Of a stretch of 64,000 nt of DNA, positions 1 to 9,177 are shown piece after piece (the stretch's first letter is position 1; each line of letters opens with the position of its first letter). Below the pieces are notes generated by a model. That model saw nothing but the letters and a program-made list of their open reading frames with translations, had not been told where the DNA came from and ran no database searches. Position numbers and translations under genes: made by a program. This stretch comes from CANDOC01 sp965261725 (GTDB lineage: Bacteria > Pseudomonadota > Gammaproteobacteria > Pseudomonadales > Endozoicomonadaceae): positions 186,001-250,000 of the forward strand of contig CBDHDU010000031.1 of NCBI GenBank assembly GCA_965261725.1, written 5' to 3'.

Positions 1-296
1 AGCCTGAGTACTGCCAGAATGAGTTTCGTGCACGTAAAGAGCGAGAAGATATTCTGGTGCTGGTAGGGCTTTGTACTCATCTGGGGTGCTCACCGAAATA
101 CCTGCCTGAAGTAAAGCCAATGGATTTTGAAACCAAATGGATGGGGGGGTATCACTGTCCGTGTCACGGTTCCAAGTTTGATCTGGCTGGCCGTGTCTAT
201 AAGGGGGTCCCTGCACCTTCAAACCTGGAAGTGCCTCCTTACTATTTTGTCGATGACAATACCATCATCGTCGGTGAAGACGGGGGAGTGAGCTGA
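1..296 (+). CDS. petA: Rieske iron-sulfur subunit of cytochrome bc1 (C-terminal part, cut by window edge)
   Basis: The frame is open from base 3, so the gene enters from the left and only the last ~98 residues are present. It shows both Rieske cluster-binding boxes, CTHLGC and CPCHGS, in the usual order and spacing, each giving one Cys and one His to the 2Fe-2S centre. This subunit takes electrons from quinol at the Qo site and passes them to cytochrome c1. Its stop overlaps the petB start (ATGA), as expected in a petABC operon. The N-terminal membrane anchor lies outside the window. Confidence 0.93.
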   Translation, partial: PEYCQNEFRARKEREDILVLVGLCTHLGCSPKYLPEVKPMDFETKWMGGYHCPCHGSKFDLAGRVYKGVPAPSNLEVPPYYFVDDNTIIVGEDGGVS

Positions 297-1510
297 TGGG
301 TGAAAAATTCATGGGGTGGGTTAATGAGCGCCTGCCTGTCACTAAGGTCTGGGAAGACCATTTAAGTAAATATTACGCACCGAAGAATTTTAACTTTTGG
401 TATTTCTTTGGCTCGCTGGCGTTGCTGGTGCTGGTTAATCAGTTGCTGACCGGTATCTGGCTGACCATGAGCTATGTGCCGAGTGCTGAGGGCGCGTTCG
501 CCTCCGTTGAGTACATCATGCGTGATGTCGAATACGGCTGGGTTCTGCGTTATATGCATTCAACCGGCGCATCCGCTTTCTTTGTTGTTGTTTATTTCCA
601 TATGTTCCGCGGGCTGCTGTACGGCTCTTATCGCAAGCCGCGTGAGTTGGTATGGATCTTCGGTATGGCAATCTATTTGTTGCTGATGGCAGAAGCCTTT
701 ATGGGTTACCTGCTGCCATGGGGGCAGATGTCTTACTGGGGTGCGCAGGTTATTATTTCACTGTTTGGTGCCATTCCTGTGATTGGTCCGGATCTGCAGC
801 AGTGGATTCGCGGAGACTACTTGATTTCCGGTATTACCCTGAACCGTTTCTTTGCCTTGCATGTTGTGGCGCTGCCGATTGTTATTCTCGGTCTGGTTGT
901 GATGCATATTATTGCGCTGCATGAAGTGGGTTCTAACAACCCGGATGGCATTGAAATCAAGAAGAACAAGGGGCCTGATGGTATTCCGTTGGACGGTATT
1001 CCTTTCCACCCTTACTACACCGTTAAGGATATTGTAGGTGTGATTGTCTTCTTGTTTGTGTTCTGTGGTGTCATCTTCTTCTATCCGGAGATGAGTGGCT
1101 ACTTCCTTGAGCATGCCAACTTTGAAGAAGCGAATAGCCTGAAGACACCTGAGCATATTGCACCGGTATGGTACTTTGGTGCTTTCTATACCATTCTGCG
1201 TGCGATTCCTGACAAGCTGATGGGTGTTGTGGGTATGGGTGGTGCGATTGCCATTCTGTTTGTGTTGCCCTGGCTTGACCGGAGTCCGGTTAAATCCTGG
1301 CGTTACAAGGGTGGGTTGACTCGTACCCTGATTATCCTGTTTGCCATTGATTTCATTATTCTCACATGGCTCGGAACCAAACCGGCAACCGATACCTATA
1401 CACTGATCGCGCGTATCGGAACTGTTTTCTACTTTGGCTTCTTCCTGTTGATGCCGTTCTATTCCGTATGGGACAAGACCAAACCGGTGCCGGAAAGGGT
1501 GACTGGCTAA
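296..1510 (+). CDS. petB: Cytochrome b subunit of the bc1 complex
   Basis: The 404-residue multi-span membrane protein is the quinol-oxidising core of complex III and carries two b hemes. Visible family marks are the N-terminal heme-ligand helix (RYMHSTGAS), a second His helix (FFALHVVALP) and the Qo-site stretch APVWYFGAFYTILRAIPDK. The Qo motif reads PVWY rather than mitochondrial PEWY, a variant I recall from beta/gamma-proteobacteria. The start overlaps the petA stop and its stop overlaps the petC start, so the three genes are translationally coupled. Confidence 0.95.
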   Translation: MGEKFMGWVNERLPVTKVWEDHLSKYYAPKNFNFWYFFGSLALLVLVNQLLTGIWLTMSYVPSAEGAFASVEYIMRDVEYGWVLRYMHSTGASAFFVVVYFHMFRGLLYGSYRKPRELVWIFGMAIYLLLMAEAFMGYLLPWGQMSYWGAQVIISLFGAIPVIGPDLQQWIRGDYLISGITLNRFFALHVVALPIVILGLVVMHIIALHEVGSNNPDGIEIKKNKGPDGIPLDGIPFHPYYTVKDIVGVIVFLFVFCGVIFFYPEMSGYFLEHANFEEANSLKTPEHIAPVWYFGAFYTILRAIPDKLMGVVGMGGAIAILFVLPWLDRSPVKSWRYKGGLTRTLIILFAIDFIILTWLGTKPATDTYTLIARIGTVFYFGFFLLMPFYSVWDKTKPVPERVTG

Positions 1511-2262
1511 TGAAAAAGATAATACTGACTTTTGTAGTCGCAATGATGCCGGTCTTTGTGATGGCGGCATCCACAGGTTATCCGCTGGATAATGTTGATC
1601 TTGATCCGTCAGACAAAGCTTCACTGCAGCGTGGTGCGGCTTTGTATCAGAATACCTGTTCGGGCTGTCATTCTACCAAGTTTCAGCGTTATGAACGTGT
1701 CGCTGACGATCTGGAGATTCCCCATGATCTGATGATGGAGAATCTGGTCTTCACCGATGCCAAAATCGGTAACCTGATGGAAAATGCCATGCGGGAAGAG
1801 GATGCCAAGAAGTGGTTTGGTGCCGCGCCGCCTGACCTGACTATGGTTGCCCGGGTGCGGGGTGCTGACTGGCTCTACACTTATCTGCGAACTTTCTATG
1901 AAGATCCAAAGCGTCCCTGGGGTGTAAACAACAAGGTATTCCCTGATGTAGGTATGCCTCACGTGTTGCTTGAGCTGCAAGGCATGCAGATTGATACCTG
2001 TAGTGGTGATGCTGCGGGTGCCCGTGATCCGCTGACCGGGGAAAAACTGTGTGGTTTGCAGGTTGATCCGGAGCGTAAAGGCACAATGACCCCGGCTGAA
2101 TATGACCAGGCCATGTATGATCTGGTTAATTTCCTGGGGTACTCTGCAGAGCCTATGAAGCTGGAGCGTCAGCGTATTGGTATCTACGTGATGCTGTTCC
2201 TGCTGGTGTTCTTTGTCTTTGCATATCTGCTGAAGCGCGAATACTGGAAAGACGTTCACTAA
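1510..2262 (+). CDS. petC: Cytochrome c1 subunit of the bc1 complex
   Basis: The 250-residue protein starts at the ATG overlapping the petB stop; an upstream in-frame start inside petB is less likely because the chosen start is followed by a typical signal peptide (MKKIILTFVVAMMPVFVMAA). A CSGCH heme c motif follows at about residues 49-53, and a C-terminal hydrophobic helix before KREYWKDVH anchors it. It receives electrons from the Rieske protein and reduces soluble cytochrome c. A hairpin terminator 12 bases after the stop closes the operon. Confidence 0.95.
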   Translation: MKKIILTFVVAMMPVFVMAASTGYPLDNVDLDPSDKASLQRGAALYQNTCSGCHSTKFQRYERVADDLEIPHDLMMENLVFTDAKIGNLMENAMREEDAKKWFGAAPPDLTMVARVRGADWLYTYLRTFYEDPKRPWGVNNKVFPDVGMPHVLLELQGMQIDTCSGDAAGARDPLTGEKLCGLQVDPERKGTMTPAEYDQAMYDLVNFLGYSAEPMKLERQRIGIYVMLFLLVFFVFAYLLKREYWKDVH

Positions 2263-2273
2263 TGTCTTTACGA

Positions 2274-2299
2274 TTGCCCTCCCATTGGGGGGGCAATTT
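2274..2299 (+). terminator. Terminator after petABC
   Basis: TTGCCCTCCC pairs with GGGGGGGCAA across a three-base ATT loop with one G-U pair, followed by TTT. It lies directly behind petC. Confidence 0.7.
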
Positions 2300-2481
2300 G
2301 TGCTAGTATTGCCCGTTGCTTGCACGCAACTGATATGTATCGGGGCGTGTATAACTATTTTCGAAGCGATTTTGTGTGATTTGGCTACTTCTGAATCTAT
2401 CGTAGATGGTTTCAGTTTGTTGGATCTTAAGCAGTTTCGCAGTCATTTCTGACCTATCAATATGTAGGCGGGGGTAAGTAG

Positions 2482-3111
2482 ATGGGCGTAGTCGCCAAGC
2501 GTTCCTCGATGACCTTCTATTCTGATCCAGCGGACCACTATAGTCACCGTGTGCGCATCGTGCTGGCAGAAAAGGGTGTCGCTGTTGATATTCGGGATGT
2601 CGATCCTGAAAACAAGCCGGAAGAGCTGGCGGATATCAACCCTTATAACAGCCTTCCAGCACTGGTAGACCGGGATCTGGTTCTGTATGAATCCAGCGTC
2701 ATGATGGAGTATCTTGACGAACGTTTTCCGCATCCGCCACTGCTGCCGGTTTATCCTGTAACCCGTGCTCAAAGCCGTCTGATGATGTATCGCATTCAGC
2801 GTGACTGGTGTGCACTGGCTGATATTATTCTCGATCCCAAGGTGAAAGAAACACCGGCTGCGCGTGCACGTAAAGAGTTGCGCGAGAGCCTGCTGGCGGT
2901 TGCACCGATCTTTGCTGAAAAGCCATTCTTTATGAGCGACGAGTTTACCCTGGTAGACTGCTGCGTAGCTCCGCTGCTGTGGCGTTTGCCGGTACTGGGG
3001 ATTGAGCTGCCCAAGCAGGGTAAACCTATTCAGGATTACGCTGACCGTTTGTTCGAGCGCGATTCTTTTATTGACAGCCTTTCCGAAATCGAGAAAGAAA
3101 TGCATCTCTGA
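2482..3111 (+). CDS. sspA: Stringent starvation protein A (GST-fold RNA polymerase-associated protein)
   Basis: The 209-residue product has the SspA layout: an N-terminal thioredoxin-like GST domain (TFYSDPADHYSHRVRIVLAEKG) with NPYNSLPALVDRDLVLYESSVMMEYLDERFPHPPLLP, then an all-helical C-terminal domain. In E. coli SspA binds RNA polymerase and acts in stationary phase and acid tolerance without GST activity. The petABC-sspA-sspB order is conserved in gammaproteobacteria and supports the call. The ATG is used with a GGGGG purine run upstream. The 219-base gap from petC, with a terminator, implies its own promoter. Confidence 0.93.
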   Translation: MGVVAKRSSMTFYSDPADHYSHRVRIVLAEKGVAVDIRDVDPENKPEELADINPYNSLPALVDRDLVLYESSVMMEYLDERFPHPPLLPVYPVTRAQSRLMMYRIQRDWCALADIILDPKVKETPAARARKELRESLLAVAPIFAEKPFFMSDEFTLVDCCVAPLLWRLPVLGIELPKQGKPIQDYADRLFERDSFIDSLSEIEKEMHL

Positions 3112-3162
3112 TGTGCTGTTGTCAGACTTGTCGGTGAATAATTGGCAGGGCTGGAAGAATTG

Positions 3163-3196
3163 AAAAGCAGGCTGCGACTACCGTAGCCTGCTTTTT
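3163..3196 (+). terminator. Hairpin terminator between sspA and sspB
   Basis: GCAGGCT (3167-3173) and AGCCTGC (3185-3191) form a perfect 7-bp stem, preceded by four A and followed by five T. It may end sspA transcripts or attenuate read-through into sspB. Confidence 0.75.
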
Positions 3197-3242
3197 AGTA
3201 TCTGTAGAAAACATCTGTTGCCAATAATTTTGGGGATGTAGC

Positions 3243-3668
3243 ATGACGATGAGTAGCAGTCGCCCTTACATTGCGCGGGCGCTGTATGACTGGATCCTGG
3301 AAAATAACTGCACGCCACATATTCTTGTGGATGCCGCTTATCCGGGGGTTCGTGTGCCAAATGCTTATGTAAAGGATAATCAGATTGTCCTGAATGTTGC
3401 GCCGGCAGCCGTCAGAAACTTTGAAATGGGTAATGAGTGGTTTGGGTTTGAAGGGCGCTTTGGCGGCATTTCAACCCGTATCGATTTTCCGGTAGGGGCG
3501 CTGATGGCGATTTATGCCCGGGAAAATGGACAGGGTATGGTGTTTGAGGCTGAAGCTGGTGATGAGCCGCCACCTGAAGGTGATAAAGAGTCATCTGAAG
3601 TCGCTCAGCCATCTTCCGATGATAAGCCGCCTAAGCCTGGTCGTCCGAGTCTGAGAGTGGTTAAATAA
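3243..3668 (+). CDS. sspB: ClpXP adaptor SspB
   Basis: The 141-residue protein has the SspB folded domain (starting SSSRPYIARALYDWILENNCTPHILVDA, with IVLNVAPAAVRNFEMGNEWFGFEGRFGG in the middle), then an acidic Pro-rich linker from about residue 100 and the C-terminal ClpX-binding tail GRPSLRVVK. SspB tethers ssrA-tagged polypeptides from stalled ribosomes to ClpXP. Length and tail both match the family. It follows sspA but is separated by a terminator-like hairpin. Confidence 0.94.
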   Translation: MTMSSSRPYIARALYDWILENNCTPHILVDAAYPGVRVPNAYVKDNQIVLNVAPAAVRNFEMGNEWFGFEGRFGGISTRIDFPVGALMAIYARENGQGMVFEAEAGDEPPPEGDKESSEVAQPSSDDKPPKPGRPSLRVVK

Positions 3669-3690
3669 TTATTTCTTGCGAATACGATTT

Positions 3691-3722
3691 TCAGGGCTTA
3701 AATTTTTAAGCCCTGATTTTCT
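3691..3722. terminator. Bidirectional terminator between sspB and dolP
   Basis: A 12-bp perfect inverted repeat (TCAGGGCTTAAA / TTTAAGCCCTGA) with A/T-rich flanks on both sides lies between the convergent genes sspB and dolP. Confidence 0.75.
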
Positions 3723-3727
3723 TGTTG

Positions 3728-4309
3728 TTACTGGCGAATGTATTCAAATACCTTCACCACGCGCTGTACGCCATAAACTTGTCGTACGGTATCTGTTGTT
3801 AGTTGTGCTTCTTTCGGGGTTACCATACCCATCAGGAAAACGGTTCCGTTTTCTGTCAGAACTTTAATCCGGGTTCCCGGAATCCCTTCGTTTGTCAGTA
3901 ATGTTGATTTAACTTTTGTAGTTACCCATGTGTCGCTGCTGCGGGTTACAAAAGAGGTAGGGCCACGGACTTCCAGTTCGTTATAAACCTTTCGTGCCTG
4001 CTGGGTTTTGAGTGCGGTTTGCTCTGCCAGCTTTTTCAGCTTTTCTGATGGTACTTGCCCTGCCAGAAGCAGAATACCGTTGAAGCTGACGACAACAACA
4101 TGGGCTTTTTCGAAATCCGGGTTGGATTTGTTGATGTTTATGGTTGCTACGTTTTCAATGATTTCATCGTCAATCTGAGCCCCAAAGCTGCGGGTGCCTT
4201 TGTCTTGCTCTATAGGCTTTTCGTTAACGGAGCTCAGGATCGTTGTGCAGCCGTTAAGTAGCAGGGTTGCTGTCAGGCAAAGTGCAATTCCATTTAGATT
4301 TTTTATCAT
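3728..4309 (-). CDS. dolP: BON-domain outer-membrane lipoprotein DolP (YraP)
   Basis: The start is placed at the Met opening MIKNLNGIALCLTATLLLNGC, because the frame continues 20 residues upstream without a signal peptide while this Met gives a lipoprotein signal with lipobox LLNGC. The ~193-residue product holds two BON domains (roughly residues 45-115 and 120-190). DolP supports outer-membrane integrity and BAM function in E. coli. It is the last gene of lpoA-yraN-diaA-dolP, the same order as in E. coli. Confidence 0.9.
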   Translation of the reverse strand: MIKNLNGIALCLTATLLLNGCTTILSSVNEKPIEQDKGTRSFGAQIDDEIIENVATININKSNPDFEKAHVVVVSFNGILLLAGQVPSEKLKKLAEQTALKTQQARKVYNELEVRGPTSFVTRSSDTWVTTKVKSTLLTNEGIPGTRIKVLTENGTVFLMGMVTPKEAQLTTDTVRQVYGVQRVVKVFEYIRQ

Positions 4310-4422
4310 AAATATGCCGTTATCTTTTACTGTGATATGACGCTGATTGCTGAAAATAAAAGTGATCAATTTGTGCTGTTTTATGAAATATCACAGCCTG
4401 TTTGCATTAATGTGTACGGTTT

Positions 4423-5010
4423 TTAGTCAGCACTACCAAACAAATGCTCATCAATCAGATCGCACAGGCAATGAATAAGCAGTAGATGGACTTCATGAAC
4501 CCTTGCCGGAATATTGGAGGGTACACGGAGTTCAATATCTTCAGGCTGCATGAGCCGGGCAACATTGCCGCCATCTTTACCTGTCATTGCAATTACCATC
4601 ATGTCCCGGTCATGAGCCGCCTGAATGGCCTGAATGATGCTGGGTGACTGTCCTGTGGCAGATATTAATAGCAGGATGTCATCTGGCTGTCCGAGTGCTC
4701 TGATTTGCTTGGAAAACACTTCGTTATAACTGTAATCATCTGCTATTGAAGTCAGTGTTGATGTGTCGGTGGTCAGCGCGAGCGCAGGTAGGGAAGGGCG
4801 CTCCCGTTCAAACCGGTTTAGTAACTCGGAGGAAAAATGCTGGGCGTTGCCAGCTGAACCGCCATTTCCGCATGTGAGGATTTTGCCTTCATGCAGCAAT
4901 GTCTGTGTCATCAGCTCCGCCGCTTGATCAATCATTGGGGTGAGCGCTTCCGCAGCCCTGATTTTTGCATCAATGCTGTCGGAAAAATGACGGGTAATTC
5001 TTTCCTGCAT
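4423..5010 (-). CDS. diaA: DnaA initiator-associating factor DiaA (SIS-domain protein)
   Basis: The 195-residue single SIS domain matches DiaA from its first residues (MQERITRHFSDSI) through KILTCGNGGSAGNAQHFSSELLNRFERERPSLPALAL. The close relative GmhA (phosphoheptose isomerase) is the alternative; the NRFERERPSLPA stretch and the location between yraN and dolP favour DiaA. DiaA tetramers bind DnaA and promote ordered initiation at oriC. It lies 139 bases after yraN on the same strand. Confidence 0.87.
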   Translation of the reverse strand: MQERITRHFSDSIDAKIRAAEALTPMIDQAAELMTQTLLHEGKILTCGNGGSAGNAQHFSSELLNRFERERPSLPALALTTDTSTLTSIADDYSYNEVFSKQIRALGQPDDILLLISATGQSPSIIQAIQAAHDRDMMVIAMTGKDGGNVARLMQPEDIELRVPSNIPARVHEVHLLLIHCLCDLIDEHLFGSAD

Positions 5011-5149
5011 GATGACGTTCCTTGGATTGTTGTCAGCAGAAGGAGAAGTGTACAGTTAAAAATGGAATTTCATCATTCGCAAGTGACGAAGTCCAGTATT
5101 CATATAAATGATTCTCTGTTATGAAAGCATAACTGTTTTTTATAAATGC

Positions 5150-5512
5150 TTAAAATGCATCTTGAATCCAGGTGATTTTGTGTGGCTGGCTGTTTCCTTC
5201 AATCGCCACTACATCGAAGCGACATGCGGAATTAAGTTTTTTGTGTTGAAGGTAGTGTTGAGCGGTTTGTCGAATGCGTTGGCATTTGGCTGGTGTGATT
5301 GATGCGAGAGCGCCACCAAAGCGATTGTTCTTTCTGTATCTGACCTCAATAAAAACAGTATGCATCCCGTCTAGCATCACGAGATCTATTTCGCCGCTTT
5401 TGCAGGCGTAGTTGCGACAAATCAGTTGCAAGCCCTGTTTTTTCAGAAAGGAGAGTGCTTGTTGCTCTCCTTTCTGAGCGGTTGATGACAGGTTTTTTAG
5501 CGTCCAGTGCAT
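5150..5512 (-). CDS. yraN: UPF0102 / YraN family nuclease-fold protein
   Basis: The 120-residue protein has the YraN pattern: GEQQALSFLKKQGLQLICRNYACKSGEIDLVMLDGMHTVFIEVRYRKNNRFGGA. The E...GEIDLV...FIEVRYR residues resemble the restriction-endonuclease-like D/E-x-K active site, with the usual IEVK reading as IEVR. Its physiological role is not established. It begins three bases after the lpoA stop, so the two are co-transcribed. Confidence 0.92.
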   Translation of the reverse strand: MHWTLKNLSSTAQKGEQQALSFLKKQGLQLICRNYACKSGEIDLVMLDGMHTVFIEVRYRKNNRFGGALASITPAKCQRIRQTAQHYLQHKKLNSACRFDVVAIEGNSQPHKITWIQDAF

Positions 5513-5515
5513 TGT

Positions 5516-7357
5516 TTAAGTCTGGTCGCGTTTAGAAGCGCTCAGGCTTAGAGGGCGTGGTCTGCCTGAGCGGAAAATGTACCAGTTCAGGTCGCGGCGA
5601 ACCTGATTGTTTTTAATATGCAGGTTGCCGGTATTGCCCTCGACTCGTGACCCGGGCAAACCCTTTAGCTGTTGCAATCGTGGTTGCAGTAGCCAGCTGT
5701 CTGCGCCAAGTGCGTAAAGTCCGCTGTAGCCTCCTGCACTCTTATCCGGCCAGTTATTTTCAATCTCTGACTTGAGTGCAATTTTCAGGTTTGCGCCGGG
5801 GGTGAGCCAGGGCATTAGAGGAATCCTGATGCCGTTAAGGTCGGCGTCGCGGGCGGTATCGATGCTGCCTGAGTATGTGCTGGATGTCGTGTAAACCGGA
5901 AGCTTACCGGCAAACTGATATGCCAGAGCCGGGTTTATCTGACGGGCTTGCGATGGGTTGGCTGCTACAAAAACGACATCGACATCCTGTCTGCGACGAC
6001 CACTGAAGTTAATTGGTAATCGTATGGTTTTTTGCAGTTGGGTGGAGCGTTTACTGCTTTCGTCAACCAGTAGCAACTTGCCAGTTGTTTGGGTTATGTC
6101 GTATTTTCTGTCGTAACTGATTTCACCGGCAACAATGCCGTCCAGCGATTCCCAGGTTTCCCGGAAGCTGTCAGCAACACGACTGCCCCAGTCAGAATCG
6201 GCTGTTAATATGACGACACGCTCATGTCCGTCGAGTCTTGCTCTCCGTGCAGTCTGAATCGCTTCACCTTCAGGTGATAAGCCGAACTGCAAAATATGGG
6301 TAAAATTTTCAGTGTCCGGGTCACGGGTATAGTTGAGACTTAATACCGGGATGGGTGACTGGAACTTGTAAAGTGCTTCAACGTTGTCGCGGCTCAGCGG
6401 ACCGATGGCAAGATCGGCACCCTGACTTTGCGCCTGACTGATCAGGTTTTCCAGCGAGCTGCTGTTAGTGTCATAAAGAGAAATTTCTGCTTTATCGGTT
6501 GCGCCGGCGCTGCTGTAAAAGGCAGCCATAAACCCATCGCGTACCGCTTCACCGGCTCGCTGTAGTGGGCCGCTCAATGGTAATAACAGAGCGATATGGC
6601 GTGGCTGGTTGTCACGGGCATTTTCCAGTGTGGACAAAATCTGACTCAGCTGTTTGCTTGCCGGGTGTTCGGTCCACTGACGTTGCCATTGCTGTAGATT
6701 TTGAATTTGACGATTTAGCGGTGTTGGGATGACATAGGTGTAGGCAAGATTCAGCCAGCCCTGCCGAATGTAATCGCTGGTTTGGTTCTGGATTTCTCTC
6801 AGTGTTTCAGGGGGAAGCTGGATCAGACCTTCCCACAGTGTCTGATTGATGGTGTCCCGTTCCTGCTCGTGTGCAGCCAGAGATAATGCTGCAAACCACT
6901 CATCTACAGCCGGGCGATATTCGCCATAGAGTGAATAGGCTTCGGCTCGTAGCTGGTGAAAGCGTATGCGTGTTTCCGGCAGGCGATCATTAATTACTTC
7001 AGGTAAATCCAACCATAAAAAAGCATTACCGGCTTCCAGTCGGTGAATAGCAACCTGTGCCCGCTGCAGGGCGTATTCTGCTTTGTCGGTGGCCGGCAGA
7101 TTATCGTAATACAGCATGCTGAGACGTGCCGCCGCTTCGCGATAGCGTTGCTCATTCAGTAGAGAGCGCGTTTCCCGCAGTATGGCGCTGATTTTTCCGC
7201 CAGTCTGCTGGTTGTAGGGCGCAGTGGTGCCTGTGTGCTTATCACTGCCAGCGGATGCGGGATAGGGGCTGGTCTGCTGCTGTGGTGTTGAGCAGGCAGC
7301 CAGAAGAGCGGCGGTCAATGAAAGCGCCAGTCGGTGAAGAGATGATCCTTGTGGCAT
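5516..7357 (-). CDS. lpoA: Penicillin-binding protein activator LpoA (LppC family lipoprotein)
   Basis: The 613-residue protein has a lipoprotein signal with lipobox LLAAC at about residues 18-22. A helical TPR-like N domain (to about residue 245) is followed by a periplasmic-binding-protein-like C domain starting near RHIALLLPLSGPLQRAGEAV. LpoA in the outer membrane reaches through the wall to activate PBP1A. It is divergent from rsmI, as in E. coli, and heads the lpoA-yraN-diaA-dolP operon. The 190-base gap to rsmI should hold both promoters. Confidence 0.92.
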   Translation of the reverse strand: MPQGSSLHRLALSLTAALLAACSTPQQQTSPYPASAGSDKHTGTTAPYNQQTGGKISAILRETRSLLNEQRYREAAARLSMLYYDNLPATDKAEYALQRAQVAIHRLEAGNAFLWLDLPEVINDRLPETRIRFHQLRAEAYSLYGEYRPAVDEWFAALSLAAHEQERDTINQTLWEGLIQLPPETLREIQNQTSDYIRQGWLNLAYTYVIPTPLNRQIQNLQQWQRQWTEHPASKQLSQILSTLENARDNQPRHIALLLPLSGPLQRAGEAVRDGFMAAFYSSAGATDKAEISLYDTNSSSLENLISQAQSQGADLAIGPLSRDNVEALYKFQSPIPVLSLNYTRDPDTENFTHILQFGLSPEGEAIQTARRARLDGHERVVILTADSDWGSRVADSFRETWESLDGIVAGEISYDRKYDITQTTGKLLLVDESSKRSTQLQKTIRLPINFSGRRRQDVDVVFVAANPSQARQINPALAYQFAGKLPVYTTSSTYSGSIDTARDADLNGIRIPLMPWLTPGANLKIALKSEIENNWPDKSAGGYSGLYALGADSWLLQPRLQQLKGLPGSRVEGNTGNLHIKNNQVRRDLNWYIFRSGRPRPLSLSASKRDQT

Positions 7358-7547
7358 TGGCCTTTATCAAGCTGTATTTGTGTGGGGTAATCGTAAGTGC
7401 TTGCCGGTCAGTTTTCCAGAGCCTGAGCTTGTTATTCGTCAGTGTTTGCTGAATCTATGGGGCAAAATACAAATTAACACCTTGTTTAACGTAAAACAGG
7501 TAGAATCGTGCGCAATGAGTTTTTGATCTTCACGAGGCAGGTTCACT

Positions 7548-8390
7548 GTGGAAAATGCACTGTATGTGGTTGCGACACCAATAGGGAATCTTGGTGATAT
7601 TACCCAGCGAGCGCTGGATGTGTTGGGTGGTGTAGAGGTGGTTGCTGCCGAAGATACCCGTCATAGTGGTCGACTGTTACAGCACTTTGGTATTCGTACC
7701 AAGCTGATTTCCTGTCATGAACACAATGAACAGCAAACTTCAGAGCGAATCGTGGGTTTGCTTCAGCAGGGGCAGTCAGTTGCGCTGATTTCGGATGCAG
7801 GTACGCCGCTGATTTCTGATCCGGGCTATGTGCTGGTGAATGCGGTAAGAGCTGCCGGTTTTGATGTGATTCCTGTGCCTGGTGCGAGTGCGATGGTGGC
7901 GGCTCTTTCGGTTTGCGGGCTGGCAACGGATCGTTTCACTTTCGCAGGCTTTCTCCCAGCTAAAAACAAGCAGCGCAGAGAGCGGTTGGAAGAGCTCTCT
8001 GTATTAAATCACACATGGATTGTATATGAGTCAACCCACAGAATTCTGGCAACGCTCACGGATATGTGTGATGTGTTTGATGAGGAACGAAAAATTGTGC
8101 TCGCCAAAGAGTTGACTAAATCGTTTGAAACCGTGCGGCAGAGCAATGCTGCGGAGTTACTGGCGTGGATAAAGGAAGATGAAGGGCGGCAGCGGGGTGA
8201 GTTTGTCATTTTGGTTGACGGATTGCCTGAAATCACTGATTCCGGCAGTGCTGTGATGGAGCGGGACAAGCTGTTAAGGGTATTGCTGGAAGATATGTCC
8301 GTAAGTCAGGCGGCAAAAGTCGCTGCAAAATTAATGGATATTAAAAAGAAAGAACTTTACAGCCGGGCTTTGGAGCTGGCTGAAGAATAA
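7548..8390 (+). CDS. rsmI: 16S rRNA 2'-O-methyltransferase RsmI
   Basis: The 280-residue protein starts at GTG behind an AGGCAGG-like site. Family motifs are LYVVATPIGNLGDITQRAL, AAEDTRHSGRLL, LISDAGTPLISDPGY and PVPGASA, typical of the tetrapyrrole-methylase fold. RsmI methylates the ribose of C1402 in 16S rRNA with S-adenosylmethionine. It is transcribed away from lpoA and towards rnpB. Confidence 0.95.
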   Translation: MENALYVVATPIGNLGDITQRALDVLGGVEVVAAEDTRHSGRLLQHFGIRTKLISCHEHNEQQTSERIVGLLQQGQSVALISDAGTPLISDPGYVLVNAVRAAGFDVIPVPGASAMVAALSVCGLATDRFTFAGFLPAKNKQRRERLEELSVLNHTWIVYESTHRILATLTDMCDVFDEERKIVLAKELTKSFETVRQSNAAELLAWIKEDEGRQRGEFVILVDGLPEITDSGSAVMERDKLLRVLLEDMSVSQAAKVAAKLMDIKKKELYSRALELAEE

Positions 8391-8448
8391 TGATATTTGC
8401 TATCAGTGCGTATTGCTGAATTGCTGAACGCCATTCATAATTGCCTGC

Positions 8449-8823
<375 letters not shown>

Positions 8824-9072
8824 ATTTTCCCGCTACAAATCCATTCTGTATCGTCACTTGTCTAAAATTTCTTAGCTTTATTTGAAATACGTACGTGCGT
8901 TTATATTGCAAGTGCTGATGGGATATTGGAGGAGGCTTCACAATATCATTTGTCGGCAGGTTGTTGCAGGTTCTTAATTTTATTCAGTTTTTCTCGCCTT
9001 TCTGGAATTTACCGGTAATTTTTTTGCATAGAAATCAATAAATTGAACCTGTTTTTCAGGATTTTTCCCTGC
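8824..9072. other. Gene-free stretch between rnpB and the dcw promoter
   Basis: About 250 bases without a credible reading frame. I see no clear terminator for rnpB beyond T-rich sequence just after it, and no recognisable RNA family. The dcw promoter begins at its right end. Confidence 0.5.
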
Positions 9073-9101
9073 TTGACGCAAGGTTTTAGCATTCCTATAG
9101 T
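9073..9101 (+). promoter_or_regulatory. Sigma70 promoter of the dcw cluster (Pmra)
   Basis: TTGACG at 9073-9078 and TATAGT at 9096-9101 are separated by 17 bases, near the sigma70 consensus. It sits about 75 bases before the mraZ start and just before the MraZ repeats. Confidence 0.8.
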
Positions 9102-9111
9102 GTGTGCTAGT

Positions 9112-9136
9112 GTGGTGTGAAGTGGGTGAAAGTGGT
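9112..9136 (+). promoter_or_regulatory. MraZ operator: three GTGGK repeats at 10-bp spacing
   Basis: GTGGT (9112), GTGGG (9122) and GTGGT (9132) recur exactly every 10 bases just downstream of the predicted transcription start. MraZ binds tandem TGGG-like repeats with 10-bp phasing upstream of its own gene, so autoregulation of the cluster is inferred. Confidence 0.72.
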
Positions 9137-9177
9137 TTTTTATGGCTTTTCAACAGGGAATAGTGGAGGCCTGAAAC

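Noticed and set aside
758..1624. 288-codon minus-strand ORF over petB
   Set aside because: Antisense to a well-supported cytochrome b gene; no recognisable protein.
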